In this document: one piece after another, positions 27,740 through 39,396 of the stretch
Layout of the letters: each line of letters opens with the position of its first letter
Numbering within the stretch: position 1 is the stretch's first letter
DNA from: Daphnia pulex
Lineage: Eukaryota; Arthropoda; Branchiopoda; Diplostraca; Daphniidae
Direction of reading: 5' to 3'
Length of the DNA: 64,000 nt
Assembly: GCF_021134715.1 (NCBI RefSeq)
Contig: NC_060024.1
Coordinates: 6,820,001 to 6,884,000, forward strand
Translations under genes and position numbers: made by a program
The notes under the pieces: generated by a model
What the model was told of the DNA's origin: nothing
The model's database searches: none
What the model saw: the letters and a program-made list of their open reading frames with translations, nothing else

Positions 27740-28975
27740 ATGTTACTCTTTCATCTGCTATTGTTGGTGGTGAGCACCTGCTGGTCGGTTTCCGGACAGG
27801 GTGGCATCCCGACGGTGCCGTGCTACGGTCAGGATTGTTCTGTGACGCAATCGACAACAGAATCAACAACAGAATTGACATCTGAATCGACAAGTATAAA
27901 TTCATTTCTCGTAACATATCTCTAGCATCTCCTACATCGTTGCTATATTATGTAATCAATAGCATATAAGACATTGAGAAATTTTAACAAATGCTAGAAA
28001 GAATCAATTTTGTTTCTTCATCTTTTATTTTATGCTGATTAATAATAGCCGAGTCCACAACGCCAACGTCAACAACCATCACTCCACCACCTGGGACCAA
28101 ACAACGAACGGTCGTGTTCATCTACAAAGTTACTCAAGTTGGACAGGACTTGTTCATCCGCGGTGGAATCGACGATACCATAGTTCGTCCTATTTGCCAG
28201 GATGACGAGGATGCCGAAAGCTCAACATGCGCAATTTCCATCCAGGTGCCTTAATCGGCTGCTATTTGTTAATTTTTATTGTTTACAACATCACAATGTG
28301 ACATTATTAACCAATAATATTTGCCAACGTTTATTTAGACCAATTCTTTGGGCGTTGGTGCACCCTGGGCTGGTTACGACGCCTGGAGAGTGGGTGACAC
28401 CAAACTGGACTGGTTTGGGGTTCAGGCCGGACAGGGTACTTACATGGGTAATCCAGCTTTCGGGACGCCTTTGGCCTGGACCACTAATACTCCGGGCAAA
28501 CCTGAATACCAGCCATTAAACAAGTATAAATGAGCATGTATACAATTTGTGAGTGTAAACTCACTTGACTGATTGATCTGCGAATTATTTGATCATCTGA
28601 TTGCGTGCTGTAATCCTCTGATAAATTGTGCGTTTCTTCAGGTGGGGAGACGCCAACTGGATGGTGGATTTCGACATGGATTGCTCAGAGACTGAAAACG
28701 GATGGTTCGACCTCAAAGCTTTTCTCACCAATTACGGCAAGTTGAATATCGATTGTTATAGTCAAATGAAAACAGGTTGAATAATATTTTAAATCGTTTC
28801 ATATTGTGACAATGCAGCGTCTGGATGGGAGGCTGACATCACGCAATCGCCTTGCACCGGCACGGGAGCTGACGTCCAGCCGCCTTATTCCGGTACCAAA
28901 AACCACATGGCCCGTTGCGGTTACATCAACAGATTCAGTTTCGGCACCGGTGGCTGTGAGATCAATGCCTTTTAA
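27740..28975 (+). CDS. Secreted protein consisting of an amylase C-terminal extension domain
   Basis: Five exons, 27740-27893, 28049-28245, 28339-28523, 28642-28736 and 28818-28975, give 263 codons (262 residues). The signal peptide ([19 protein letters not shown]) is followed by [14 protein letters not shown], nearly the same linker as in the amylase, then Thr/Ser-rich repeats and the extra domain ([57 protein letters not shown]). The last three exons are 185, 95 and 158 nt, exactly the lengths in the amylase gene. There is no GH13 domain. Intron 4 uses a GC donor (GCAAGT) with an AG acceptor. The function is unknown; carbohydrate binding is a guess from its origin. Confidence 0.9.
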
Positions 28976-29331
28976 ACCAATGGTTACGTTTTCTCCTCTT
29001 CTTTTGCTACGCCAATAGCTGCTGTCAAAATACACTTATAGGGCACTTGAAATCAGAGCGGATAACGCTTCAGTCATTTAGTACGAATCTATTTATCATC
29101 AAGCATAGCATGCCTATGCCTTGCATTCGGCATTATCAATTCATCGCGATGAGTTTCGTAACATATAAAAACATTACGTAACGTTCCGTCAACAACAGCG
29201 GCCAAGCTAGACGAACAGCACACACAGTTGATTGGGGGTAAAAGAACAAACATAACAAATCGACAGACACACATTATATTGAAACAAGCACGACAGTCAG
29301 ACGACTCCATTGTATATAAATTCCCAGCACG

Positions 29332-31851
29332 TCAGAAATCTTTGAACGTCTCGACGTGCAAGTTATCAGGACTCGTCCTGAACAGATCTCGATCTTCTTC
29401 GCTGGGCTGGAAATGTCTCGTATCACCGGCCCCCTTCACTTTGGGAATCAGTGGCGCCAAGACCTGTCAATTTGTCAACAGATCACATTTCAATCATATT
29501 TTCCTAATCTGATCTGCAAATATCGTTTATTATTAAGCGGAAGTGTGGCAGACTCACCTTTTTCTGGTGTATGGCCACCCAGTCGGTCGACTGGAACCAC
29601 TTTTGGCTCTTGATGTCGGCCACGCCGTTCTTCATGTTGCCCAGCCGCTTGGTCAGATCGGCCTGCAGCAGACCGCGCACCAGATCCTTGACTTCCGAGC
29701 TGAACATTTTCGGATATTGGATCTGCCCAAAAATGCCCGAAATGAATGGATTTTAATTAACAAATTGTGACGCACAATCAATTTGAATTTGTATACCTTT
29801 CCCGCCACGATTTTCTCGTAGAGTTGAATGGGCTGGTCGGCCATGAACGGCGCTTGTCCCGCCACCATTTCAAAGATCAAAACGCCAAGGGCCCACCAGT
29901 CGACAGCTTTGTTGTAACCCTGTGTGATTGATGGCCAACTTTTCATTATTCAATTATTCAGGTGACATGATTATTTGTATTACCTTGACGAGAATGATCT
30001 CCGGAGCTAAATATTCGGGTGTTCCGCACATGGTCCACGTCCGCTTATCTGACACTCTCTTGGTGAAACCGAAATCTGTCACCTGATTAAATAAATAACA
30101 AAATTATCATTAACTAATAAGGCATATGAATATTTGTGATGGATTATTTACTTTGGCGTAACCGGCAGTGTCAATCATGATGTTCTCCGGTTTCAAATCT
30201 CGGTAGATGAGACCCAAATAGTGCAGATATTCGAATGCCAGGACGATTTGGGTGGCGTAAAACCTGGCATGAGGCTCCCTGGCAAATTTCCAAGGGGAAA
30301 AACCACAATGAAATGAAAAGTAATGAGGGAATTGACAAAATATGTTTGACATACTTGAATCGCCCAAGTTTCCTTAGGTGTGTAAACATGTCACCACCTG
30401 GGACATACTCGAGCACCATGTACAAATTGGAATTGTCCTGCTCAAAAAATATCTGTCAATTCAAGTTCTGTTAGTCGATAAATGTAATTTACTTTGAAGT
30501 AGAATTCCAATCCAACGACAAAAGGGAAACTGATGGCTGACAGCACCTTTTTCTCATCCAGGGTGTGTTCTACCTGTTTCTTCTTCACCACCTGTGTGCC
30601 CAATTACAAGCATTAGTTTTTGCACCTTTAACCAAAAAATGAATAAAAGAAAAAAACCTTTTGCTTCTCGAGAACTTTCATGGCGTAAAATTGCTTGTTC
30701 CATTTGTGTTGAACGAGTAAGACGCGACCAAAGTTACCAGAGGCTAACGTCCGGGTCCGATAAAAGTCATCCAAACATATTTCTCCCTTGAATTAATTAA
30801 ATACAGAACAAAAAAACAAAGGTGAAAATTAAAAATTTGACAGCCATTTGAAAACTGAAACAGCTGTATACCTGGTTAGGTGGGTGACGCCATCTGTCTT
30901 CAAATTTCTCTTTGGCTTCGAGCAGATATTCTTTATCTGCATCAATTAGAAAAGCAAATAATAACTACGTTAAATGACATTTGTACAGTTAATTGTTGGC
31001 TCTATAATAAATTGCAAAATGTGGAATTAGTAGGAAAAAAAATGAAATCATTTCTTACAGTTCGTTGGTCCGCTGGAGGAAATCTTTTGAATGTTTCCAC
31101 TTTTCGAAGATAAGTCCGAACTCGGTCTAGGACTAGGCTTTTTATTATGGCTCGAAATTTGTTCCAAATCCTTCTGATAACACGAACCACACGCGCAATG
31201 TTAAATTATCAAACGACTTTACAACAGGTTGTATATTTTAAATAAATAAATAGTTGTATCGAGTTTTATTATAAGTTTTACCGCTGTTTGTAGATTGGAG
31301 GTTGACAGAGTCGTCGGTCTGCTGGAGTCTGACTTTTTTCGGGCTTGGGCAGATTCCACTTGGAGAAAATTGTTTTTGTCGGTTTTGCTGGATGGCCGGT
31401 TGACGGCCGAGTTGTTTTGACTATGGCTGGATTCCACAGCAACAACTGGCGGAGGATTAATTTGCTGCTGCTGGTTGGCCGGAACTGCCGGGCTATTCTG
31501 ATAAGGAGTCGTCTGCTGATGACTCCGGTTGACTGTGACAGGTGCTGCCTGTTGCGTCTGCTGGGCCTGTTCACTTTTCTTGCTGGAAATGTTCTCCTTG
31601 TTTGTCTTTGACGACGTGCTGCTGCTGGTCGGTGGTGGTGGTTTTTTGATAATTCCCGATTTTGCACCGGCCTGTGATGCTGGGTCGTTGGTTGTCGGTT
31701 TGAAACCGACACCAACAATCAATCCTGCGCATATCAAATCAACCGATAAAATTATAATCGCCTGGCATAGTGACAAGGTGACAACCAAATGATTCTCACC
31801 TGCATCTTGGCGGACCTCTTTCTTCTTGCCGAGAAATCCGAATAGCGGCAT
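29332..31851 (-). CDS. PKA catalytic subunit-like kinase with long N-terminal extension
   Basis: Twelve exons from 31851 to 29332 total 544 codons (543 residues): 31851-31800, 31724-31282, 31173-31059, 30936-30872, 30786-30658, 30591-30493, 30437-30355, 30278-30152, 30082-29984, 29919-29797, 29722-29558 and 29463-29332. Residues 1-225 begin [11 protein letters not shown] and are Ser/Thr/Gln/Pro-rich and disordered-looking. The kinase core has Lys262 (YAMKVL), Glu281, catalytic Asp356 (YRDLKPEN), DFG Asp374 and activation-loop Thr388 ([15 protein letters not shown]). It ends with the AGC hydrophobic motif FKDF. The glycine loop reads LASGNFGRV, with Ala replacing the first Gly. PKA-like cAMP signalling is expected. 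It could instead be a divergent AGC relative, but the core is closest to PKA-C. Confidence 0.93.
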
Positions 31852-33039
31852 GACTGGGCTGCTGCTGCGATCCTGCTGCTCTCAGCTGCTCCGAGGTTGA
31901 ATTGTCTATTACAACAGACACCGTTTCATGCACACACAGCCAATGCCAATTGTAACCCAACTCAATCTGTAATATAATAACTGATGGTGAAGGGGTCTAT
32001 ATAGACGACTCTGCGTCGTCCGTCTACAAACGCTTCGACAGCCACCACATCAGCGTATGTGTATATAAAGGGCCAAAGCACAATTGTCACTGGCCTTATC
32101 ACAAAATGGCGTGGAGATAAGGCAAATCTACACGGGCGAGAGATATACACATCCAATGCATCTACAAATGGCTTAATAGCCAGACAACAGTTATAGACGC
32201 GCTAAAACGGAATATGGAAAGTTGAGACGCAGGTAACGTCTTTATTATATACTATAGCTGCTGTGGTGCTCTGCGGTTCTGCTGGCGGCGCCTATGTTGT
32301 CGTTTCTTACGTAAGAATTGGCCCCAGAATTTTTATTGTACGCGACTTGGCTAGGAATTCGACGATAACGAAATCCTTTCTGTTGGGGCGTGGTTTGATA
32401 GATTTGCGTTTAGAAAGGTCATCAGTCGCCCGCGCGTATCTCGGATGTGTTGGCCAACGCGTATAAAAAACAATCGGAAATGTGATGACAGCATAAGAAA
32501 GTTGCAATACATTTTGACGCGGGTTTGATCTGGTTTGATGCGGGGTGTGAAAAGCGCTTTTGACCTTTGATTATAAACCGACGGGAATCACGTCGAGTGA
32601 AAAGGTCATACCACTCTTGTTATCGTTTCTTCATCAGCTATAGCCATTGAACTATAGCAGGTCTATAGTATACGCGTGTTGCTGTTGTTTGCACGTCTCT
32701 GTGTGTTCAATGTCGAGAAGTCCAAATACTTTTTTTTCCATTCAGTGTCAAACCATTTGATTGGAGCGGATTGGAGACGCGTCAAATTGTCTCCACGGTT
32801 GTCTCCGATTGTCTCCGACACTTGGCGACAGCCAGTGATTGACACTGTTAAAACTTTCAACTTTTGCCGCGCTATATAATATTGCTGCGCTTTATCTCAA
32901 TCACAAAGATAAACGACAAACACCAGCAAAAACACAATAGCTTCGCTGGACATTAGACATCATCAGAATTTGACACGAGCGCGCACGAAATTCATTTGAT
33001 TCTTGCAATATTTTAATCTCCCCTAAAGACAAAAAATAG
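31852..33039. other. Upstream region of the kinase gene, no gene seen
   Basis: It contains only short random open frames. A CTGCTG-rich stretch lies just upstream of the kinase start, and a short TGTCTCC-type repeat lies near 32788-32820. Confidence 0.5.
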
Positions 33040-33340
33040 CAAACATTTATTACCAATCGAACTGCAAGACGTAAAAGAATATAAAGGGCGCCGAATGATA
33101 CATTGCTGATTGCGAAGGGCCGCAAATCACAAGGGGTCGGAACGGTCGGCAGAGACCGATAAAAGACACTTGAGCAAATCAATAATGATTTTAAGTATAC
33201 AATGAAATTGGTTAAAAACCTGGGGTTGCCATCGGAATAGCCATTGAAGAATCTTGACGCCGGCTTTTTCCGTGCACATTCCGGTTAGGAAGACGTCCTC
33301 GAACGGGATCAAAGGTGTGGCCTGACTGGCAGCCAATAAC
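33040..33340 (-). pseudogene. Fragment duplicate of the beta-1,3-galactosyltransferase gene
   Basis: The block 33205-33339 matches the 3' part of exon 1 of the gene at 36.3-38.5 kb, 33115-33204 matches its intron edge and exon 2 start, and 33040-33113 weakly matches its 3' flank near 36170-36235. Most of the last exon is deleted. A 12-base change near 33250 shifts the frame relative to the parent, and no 5' coding part is present. The fragment keeps intron sequence, so it arose by DNA duplication. It lacks the MITE found in the parent intron. Confidence 0.88.
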
Positions 33341-33548
33341 GGAACGACGATTTTATTGATACTATACTAAGTTATTGAACTATAGCCTACTATCGATAAC
33401 TATAGAATGGGTTAACCTAGGAAGGCGCGGAAAACTCTGAAATGAAGAGCTTGACAAACTCAACAACAGTCTTCATTTTCAGATTGTTCGCGTCATATTT
33501 AATGTAGTAAATTGTAAATTAAAAAAACATATTTTATTTATTGGCCCG

Positions 33549-33690
33549 TGTTTGTCCCTTTCTCCCCCCCCCCCCCCACTTCCACCCTGCGCGCCTTTTT
33601 CTCTGTTAAACAGAGAAAACGCGCGCTTACGAGGGGGCGACAACTCGGCGTGGGTGGTAAGGGGGGGGGGAGGGAGAAAGGGGCAAAAAA
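33549..33690. repeat. Foldback element with poly-C/poly-G arms
   Basis: An almost perfect centre (CTCTGTTAAACAGAG with GCGCGC flanks) is bordered by TCCCTTTCTCCCCC on the left and GGGGGAGGGAGAAAGG on the right, so the whole segment can fold on itself. The right arm carries about 25 extra bases. Confidence 0.75.
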
Positions 33691-34159
33691 GAAAAAAAAA
33701 CGCCTTTTGTCGTAAGGTTCTCTCGCGCGTTCCCAAACTTTAGGTAGGTACTGTATTTTTTGTCTATAATTTAAGATAAAATATAATATTTGGTGACTTC
33801 AATGTTCGAAAATAGAAAGAAAAACAAGCTTTCTTGGTTAGTTCAACCCATTTATACTGTCACAAATAAAACCCAACTACAAAATCCACAGATCTGTGAC
33901 AATATCCAAAGCAGAATTACAGGAATGCCGCGATCGATCGATCAAATCGATCTCGATCCCTGTGTAATTAAATGGGAATTGATCGAAAAAATGGCCAAAA
34001 AATGAGCGAAATTTCGATCTTTTTTAGCCATTTTTTATTAGCAATAAGGTGTTGCTAAAGGATTGTGAGTCACATCTGGGTTATGTGGTTTCACGTGGTA
34101 AGTTTTATTTTTGAATTTAAACCCTATTCTCCAGGAATCAATGTTTGTTTTGTTTATAG

Positions 34160-35660
34160 GTACACAAGTGGCTCTTGAGAAGAACGCTGACAAAACTATA
34201 AATGATTTTCACAAATTATTTCTTGCTGCGAACACACATTCGGAATCCAGCAGCGACGAAGAGGACGATCAAGACGAAGATGAGGGCGGTAAGTGTTGTG
34301 TATTTGTGTTGATCATGTCTGTCAAGTGTGTATGTGTGATTGTGCTGGCGCAAAGAAACGCCGCTAGAGGAGCGGCGAGCGTGGTGGCTGAGGCGGCCAT
34401 TCGGGCTCGCGTTCTGATGCGAACAAGTTCTACTTTCATGTCCGTCTCGTTTACATTCTCGTGTTGATTCCCCGTGTGTCGTTGTAATATAGTGGCGATC
34501 CTTCAATCGCACCCAGACACAACAGTAAGAATCAGAATGAGGAAGATCAATGCGACACAAATGATAATTCTATTAAAGATTCTAACACAGAATCAAGTTT
34601 TGCTGGGAAAAGACAGGACCAGCCAATTGAAATTTTAATTTCTAGCAGGGTAATTAAATTTAGTTGCCGTCTCATGAGAACCATTATATTTAATAGTTTT
34701 TGCCTTTATAGAAACGCCCAGCTGAACAAGATTGCAGTTAACTTTCAGCAGGAGCTAAAAAACAAGTATGTTCAAACCCCCTATTTAGCGCTATTAATTA
34801 CTTGATTTTTATTGCCAGCTTTTTAAATGAATACTTCTTGATATCATAATTTTTATTTTAAATTTCAGTATCAAGTTCATGAAGACGACTAATCCAAAAC
34901 CATAGCCAGTTTGACAAGCATTCTGATGGCTAAAAAGGAGGAAGAAATTGGGAAACTGAGGGACGAAATCCAACAGTTGAAAGAAGAAAACCTGTTTCTG
35001 CAAGATGGTATTGTTCTTTCAATTATTTGTACATATCAGGGTTAAAATACTTTGTAAAGAACCATAGAGCAGCTCCTGATCTTTTTTAAGACTACCGCTG
35101 CTGCGTAATACTCCCTTTACTATGATTTTTATTGCTCATTCACAGGATTGCCCCTGGTTATTTCCAAGTTACCGAAATTTAACAATTCTGAACAAGCACC
35201 TGAAAGATGAGAAAACGAGGAAGTTCAGAATGCATTGGTATGCAATTTATTTATTATTCGTGGATATTTTTTGAAGTGTGTCATGTCTAATCTAATGTCT
35301 TTAGTCGGAGCTAGAACTGAGCCCAAGAAAAGTGAAGCAGCTAAGAGAGAAAAACAAGTCTTGTCTCTTGGCTCGTACATGTTTGAAATTTTGTTTCGAT
35401 GAAGATGTGCTCTCCAGATCTGTTGTTATTGGGGGCATGCAGCAGAAAGATGCTGAGGCCCCCAAACTGGACTCTGATGTCTTAGAGAATATATGTGGTA
35501 GGTTTTCCATTTTTTTGTAATAATTAATTATTTATTCTAATCTATTTTTTCACGCTCTGCAATCTACTTAGATTTTGTAATGGCACGCTTCCCTGGTGCA
35601 GAGAGAAAGTCTGTTATAAGCACATTTACTTTATATAGCAATAAGAGACGTGAAGAATAA
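34160..35660 (+). pseudogene. BEN-domain protein gene, probably decayed
   Basis: Exon-like segments on the plus strand encode an acidic region (34160-34290), a coiled-coil piece (KKEEEIGKLRDEIQQLKEEN, about 34920-35008) and a BEN domain split by an intron at 35305-35497 and 35572-35660 (LREKNKSCLLARTCLKFCF, VVIGGMQ, LDSDVLENICDFVMARF). BEN domains bind DNA or chromatin partners. The exon at 35146-35230 has an in-frame TGA at 35208-35210, and the phases of the first junctions do not agree, so I read it as a pseudogene. A real gene with other exon choices remains possible. The last two exons do join in frame. Confidence 0.6.
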
Positions 35661-36307
35661 ATCAAAGGAAAAGTGAATCAAGAGGTGTGTGTTATCTTTA
35701 TGCTGTGTATGCTAATTAGGAGAGAGTAGTCAGGGTAGTCATGTTGGCACAAAGTTTTTTGTTTTTATTCCAATTTCTTTAATTTTGCATTTTTTAACCT
35801 GCTCTTGGTCTCAAAAAAGGACAAAAAAATTAATTATATGAGGGAATTTTGTTGGTTTTCTTCATCTTTACTTATTATTAGTGTTGTTCCTCATTTAAAA
35901 AAAAACTCTAAAATGTATCATTATGCCCCTACAACGGGGCAAAAAGCTTCGCTTTAGGGGCAAAATGTCCCATGTATTTCAAACGGATTAAAAAAAAGTT
36001 GTCATGTAGAAACAGTTAAACCACTTTCGCAGCAGAGATAAGGAGATAGCTTAACTCTATGTAAAGTCCAGCAGTCGACATTTTGCCCCCTCCCCCTCCT
36101 AAGAAGACGAATTCGACTGCGCTGCTCCTTTCGACGAGCAAATAATCTATTCCCTGAAAAGGGAAAAAAGTAAACGTTTATCAATCGAAGTGCTAATGAC
36201 GTAAGAGTATAAAGCGCCGAATTGTTTGTTACTGCTTATAGACCAATGTATTTCACCAATTTGTCATCATTATTTCCAAAATGAAATATTGTCTTGTGTA
36301 TATGAGA

Positions 36308-38478
36308 CTAACTGAACTTAAAGACAACGGGGGCGGTGAAGTCGATTGTTCTATTGGTTCCATCCGATTCAGTGACTACGCACTGGGTCTTGTTCCGATA
36401 AAAATCGTCGACGGCCGAGTGGGTGATGACATGATTGTCGGTCGGCCACCCGACGAAGCTCCGCAAATCACACGGGGTCGGAACGGTCGGCAGAGGCCGA
36501 TAAAAGACACTTGAGCAAATCAATAATGATTTTAAGTATAATGAAATTTGTTTTATAGGGGAGAGCGGGGCTAGTTGGCAGGGTCACTTTTTGTGAATTT
36601 ATTTGAATTTTTTGACCACACGTTTTGCAAATTGAATGAATAAATCAAATTCAGATTTCAATCCTCTATGAATTGATCGTATTTGTTTACAATGTTCATT
36701 TACACGAAATTGAAAAATTAAGAAAAACTGCAAAAAAAAGTCTGCCAACTTGCCCCACCTACGACATATTTTGGCAGCTGACGATTGTCCATTGCTCCAA
36801 ATTTCTAGGTCAAATTTTGAAAACTTGCAACTCAGCATCTCGCGAGAAATCTGCATGCCAATATGCCCCTCAAAATTTCTGACAACTTACCCCACAGGAT
36901 GCTTTTCGAACAAATAAATTGATAACTAAATAACTTTTTAATGTAGAAATGTCGGGTTTCTTTTAAAAATAAGACAAACATTAATTCTTTTTTGCTTGGG
37001 TTTTCTGACACTCTTAGAGTGTTATACTATGAGAAAAATGAAAAGTGCTGAGAGGCAAAAAAAAAACTTTTTGCCGTTTTTTTTTCTTTTTGCTATAACT
37101 CCTGTTGGGGAAGTCGTATACTTTTGAAATTTTGTGTGAGCAATCTGGGTGTTGTCTTTCGTATTTGGTGTAAAAGGCTTGATTTGTTTTGGTCTGTAAG
37201 GGGTCTAACTAGCAAAATGCCAACTTACCCCACCTGCCAACTAGCCCCCCTCTTCCCTAGGGATTGATGTAATTATAAGCATAAAAACCTGGGGTTGCCA
37301 TCGGAATATTGCATCTTGACGCCGGCTTTTTCCGTGCACATTCCGGTCAGGAAGACGTCCTCGAACGGGATTAATGGTGTGGTCTGACTGGCAGCCAATA
37401 ACGGAACGACGACACTTGCGTGCATGAAATAGGCCGGACCGTTGACGTAATTGGGATAGTAACTCCACGGATACTCTTCGAAAGTCATGTCCCATTTGGC
37501 GTAGTCTTCCGAGTATCCCAGCTCCATCCTGATTGGATAGAAGCCAAAATTGCCGTAGCCGAACAAACTGTTGTTCGATTGATAATTAGACCGAACGAAG
37601 TGAACCAAATTGTGCACGTTGACGTAGACGTCGTCGTCCACTTTGAAAACGAGGTCGACCTTCGCGCAGTGTTGCCTCACCCAGTTGAGCACGGCGATGC
37701 CTTTCAGCGTCAAATTTCGATACGAATCGTCCATGTCGATTTGGATGATATCTCCGTGTTTCTGACTCTCTTCTTTGATTCGCGTTTGAATGGAATCGTT
37801 TTTCGTTTGGCCGAGAAAGAAACCGAATCGCGCCATGCCCAGTAAATGTTTTTCCAATGCGCTTTTGAGGTGAACGAGCCACGTATCTCTGATGTCGTTT
37901 CGCTCTTTGAAATGATACGGAGCCGATATCAGCGCTATGAAAACACTTTGGTTCGCCTGAGTATTATTTGTTTCTGCTTTTGCTGGACACGACGGAATGT
38001 TGATGGGATAGCGAAAGGAAAGGACGTCGTTGACGACTGGGCCGAATTCAGGTATCAAAGGTTTCACATTTTCAATGGGCAGCATCCCCAGTCGAGCCAC
38101 TGCGTATCGGGTGTAGTTTTCAACTCCAGGATAAGGAGAATCTCGTAATTGAGTCGCCAAATATTTAATCAATTTCTTCTTTTCTTCGTCGTATTTTTCT
38201 TTTAGTTTATTGATTTCTTTAGTTTCATTTGTGACGTCAGTAGGGTTGCTGGCATGACGATTTATCTTTGTTTGGTTTTTAAGTAAAACGCTCATGGAAT
38301 CGCTTTCGTTCCGGCATTGAATTAAAGCCACTTCCAAAATGGAATTCTCTTCTACGCGTATTTTAAGTGTTTCTTCTGCCACCATTTTCCCGTCGTGAAT
38401 GTATTTGACTGAAATGACTATGGTCAGTCCGAGAAGAATAGCTGTCACGGCTTTTATCGAAACTCCATGTTTCTTCAT
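36308..38478 (-). CDS. Beta-1,3-galactosyltransferase-like (GT31)
   Basis: Exon 38478-37289 and exon 36509-36308 give 464 codons (463 residues). The N-terminus holds a type II anchor at about residues 7-25, followed by a Lys/Glu-rich coiled stem. GT31 motifs are present: RNDIRDTWL, VDLVFKVDDDVYVN (the DxD metal site), YVNGPAYFMHASVV and FEDVFLTGMCTEKAGV. The second exon adds about 67 C-terminal residues. Expected location is the Golgi, using UDP-galactose or UDP-GlcNAc; the exact acceptor cannot be told. The single intron (779 bp) is long for this window because a MITE occupies about 705 bp of it. A partial duplicate lies at 33.0-33.3 kb. Confidence 0.93.
36555..37260. mobile_element. MITE-like DNA element 1, in the galactosyltransferase intron
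   Basis: Terminal inverted repeats of 28 bp (36555-36582 and 37233-37260) match at 25 positions; the inner part GGGGCTAGTTGGCAGG is identical. The body is AT-rich with no coding capacity and carries subterminal copies of CCAACTTGCCCC-like motifs. The related fragment at 33.2 kb lacks it. Two related elements lie at 59.2 and 61.8 kb. Confidence 0.85.
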
Positions 38479-39396
38479 TATTTCCCTTTTTTATATCCGA
38501 TGGATGTTTAGGATAGTTGAATATTAGAAGTTGAAATTGTTGCTTGATCGATATAAGAAATAACACGAAAATTACTTTCTTTTAATTTATATTTAGTTAC
38601 CATACTCTTCTTTATTAAAAAAAATGTCCGGATTATTACCGACGAACACAATTCGCTGTATTAGGCTATGTATATGCGTTAGTCCAGTAGGTAAAGTTAA
38701 CTCACGTGAAGCATGCACTTGAGAAATATCAAGTTGCTATATTAAACATACTAAACCGAAAATAACATATAACAATGATGTAATTGAGAATGCCTTGTGT
38801 GTCTAATAGAAAGGAAAGAGACCGACTGACGAGAAAATTCGGATTTCAGTTCCGGCATTCTCAACATATGGACACATAAATAAAGGTCCATATGATATAG
38901 TAGCTATCATATAAAGTTTGGCCGCACCTGTTTCGTGCTGTGATGACTGTATATAGACTATATAGTATTATATATACAATGGAATATTTGAGTTCTCCTT
39001 CAATATGTATATAAGGTAATACATAGGATATGAGATGCATGTACACACGCAAGCAACATATATATGGCAGATGTTCCTTTTCCGACACACTTGTGCATGT
39101 ATTAAACGTTGACCATTTGTGTTGCGCTGTATATAGGCTAAATACATTTCTCAGCAGTCAGTACAGCAACGCAAAACCCTCCGCAAAGTAAAAAGAAAAG
39201 AAATTCCCAGAAAACGTTCCATCTTTATGCTGTCTTCTCTTCAAACGACATTATTTATATTAGGCTACTCTAAAAATACCTTTTTTTGAGCTGCATATAG
39301 TTTTTGTGATTTATTAAACTTGAAAAATATAAGACAAATGGAGACAACTAGAAGGCTATACAAAAATCATATGGAAAACTGATTTGCGTGATTCAA
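38479..39396. other. Intergenic region between galactosyltransferase and astacin genes
   Basis: AT-rich, with a small inverted repeat (ATATGGAC/GTCCATAT) at about 38866-38893 and many TATATA runs. No gene is seen. Confidence 0.5.

Noticed and set aside
33479-33736. Open frames on both strands of the foldback element
   Set aside because: Produced by the poly-C/poly-G inverted repeat.
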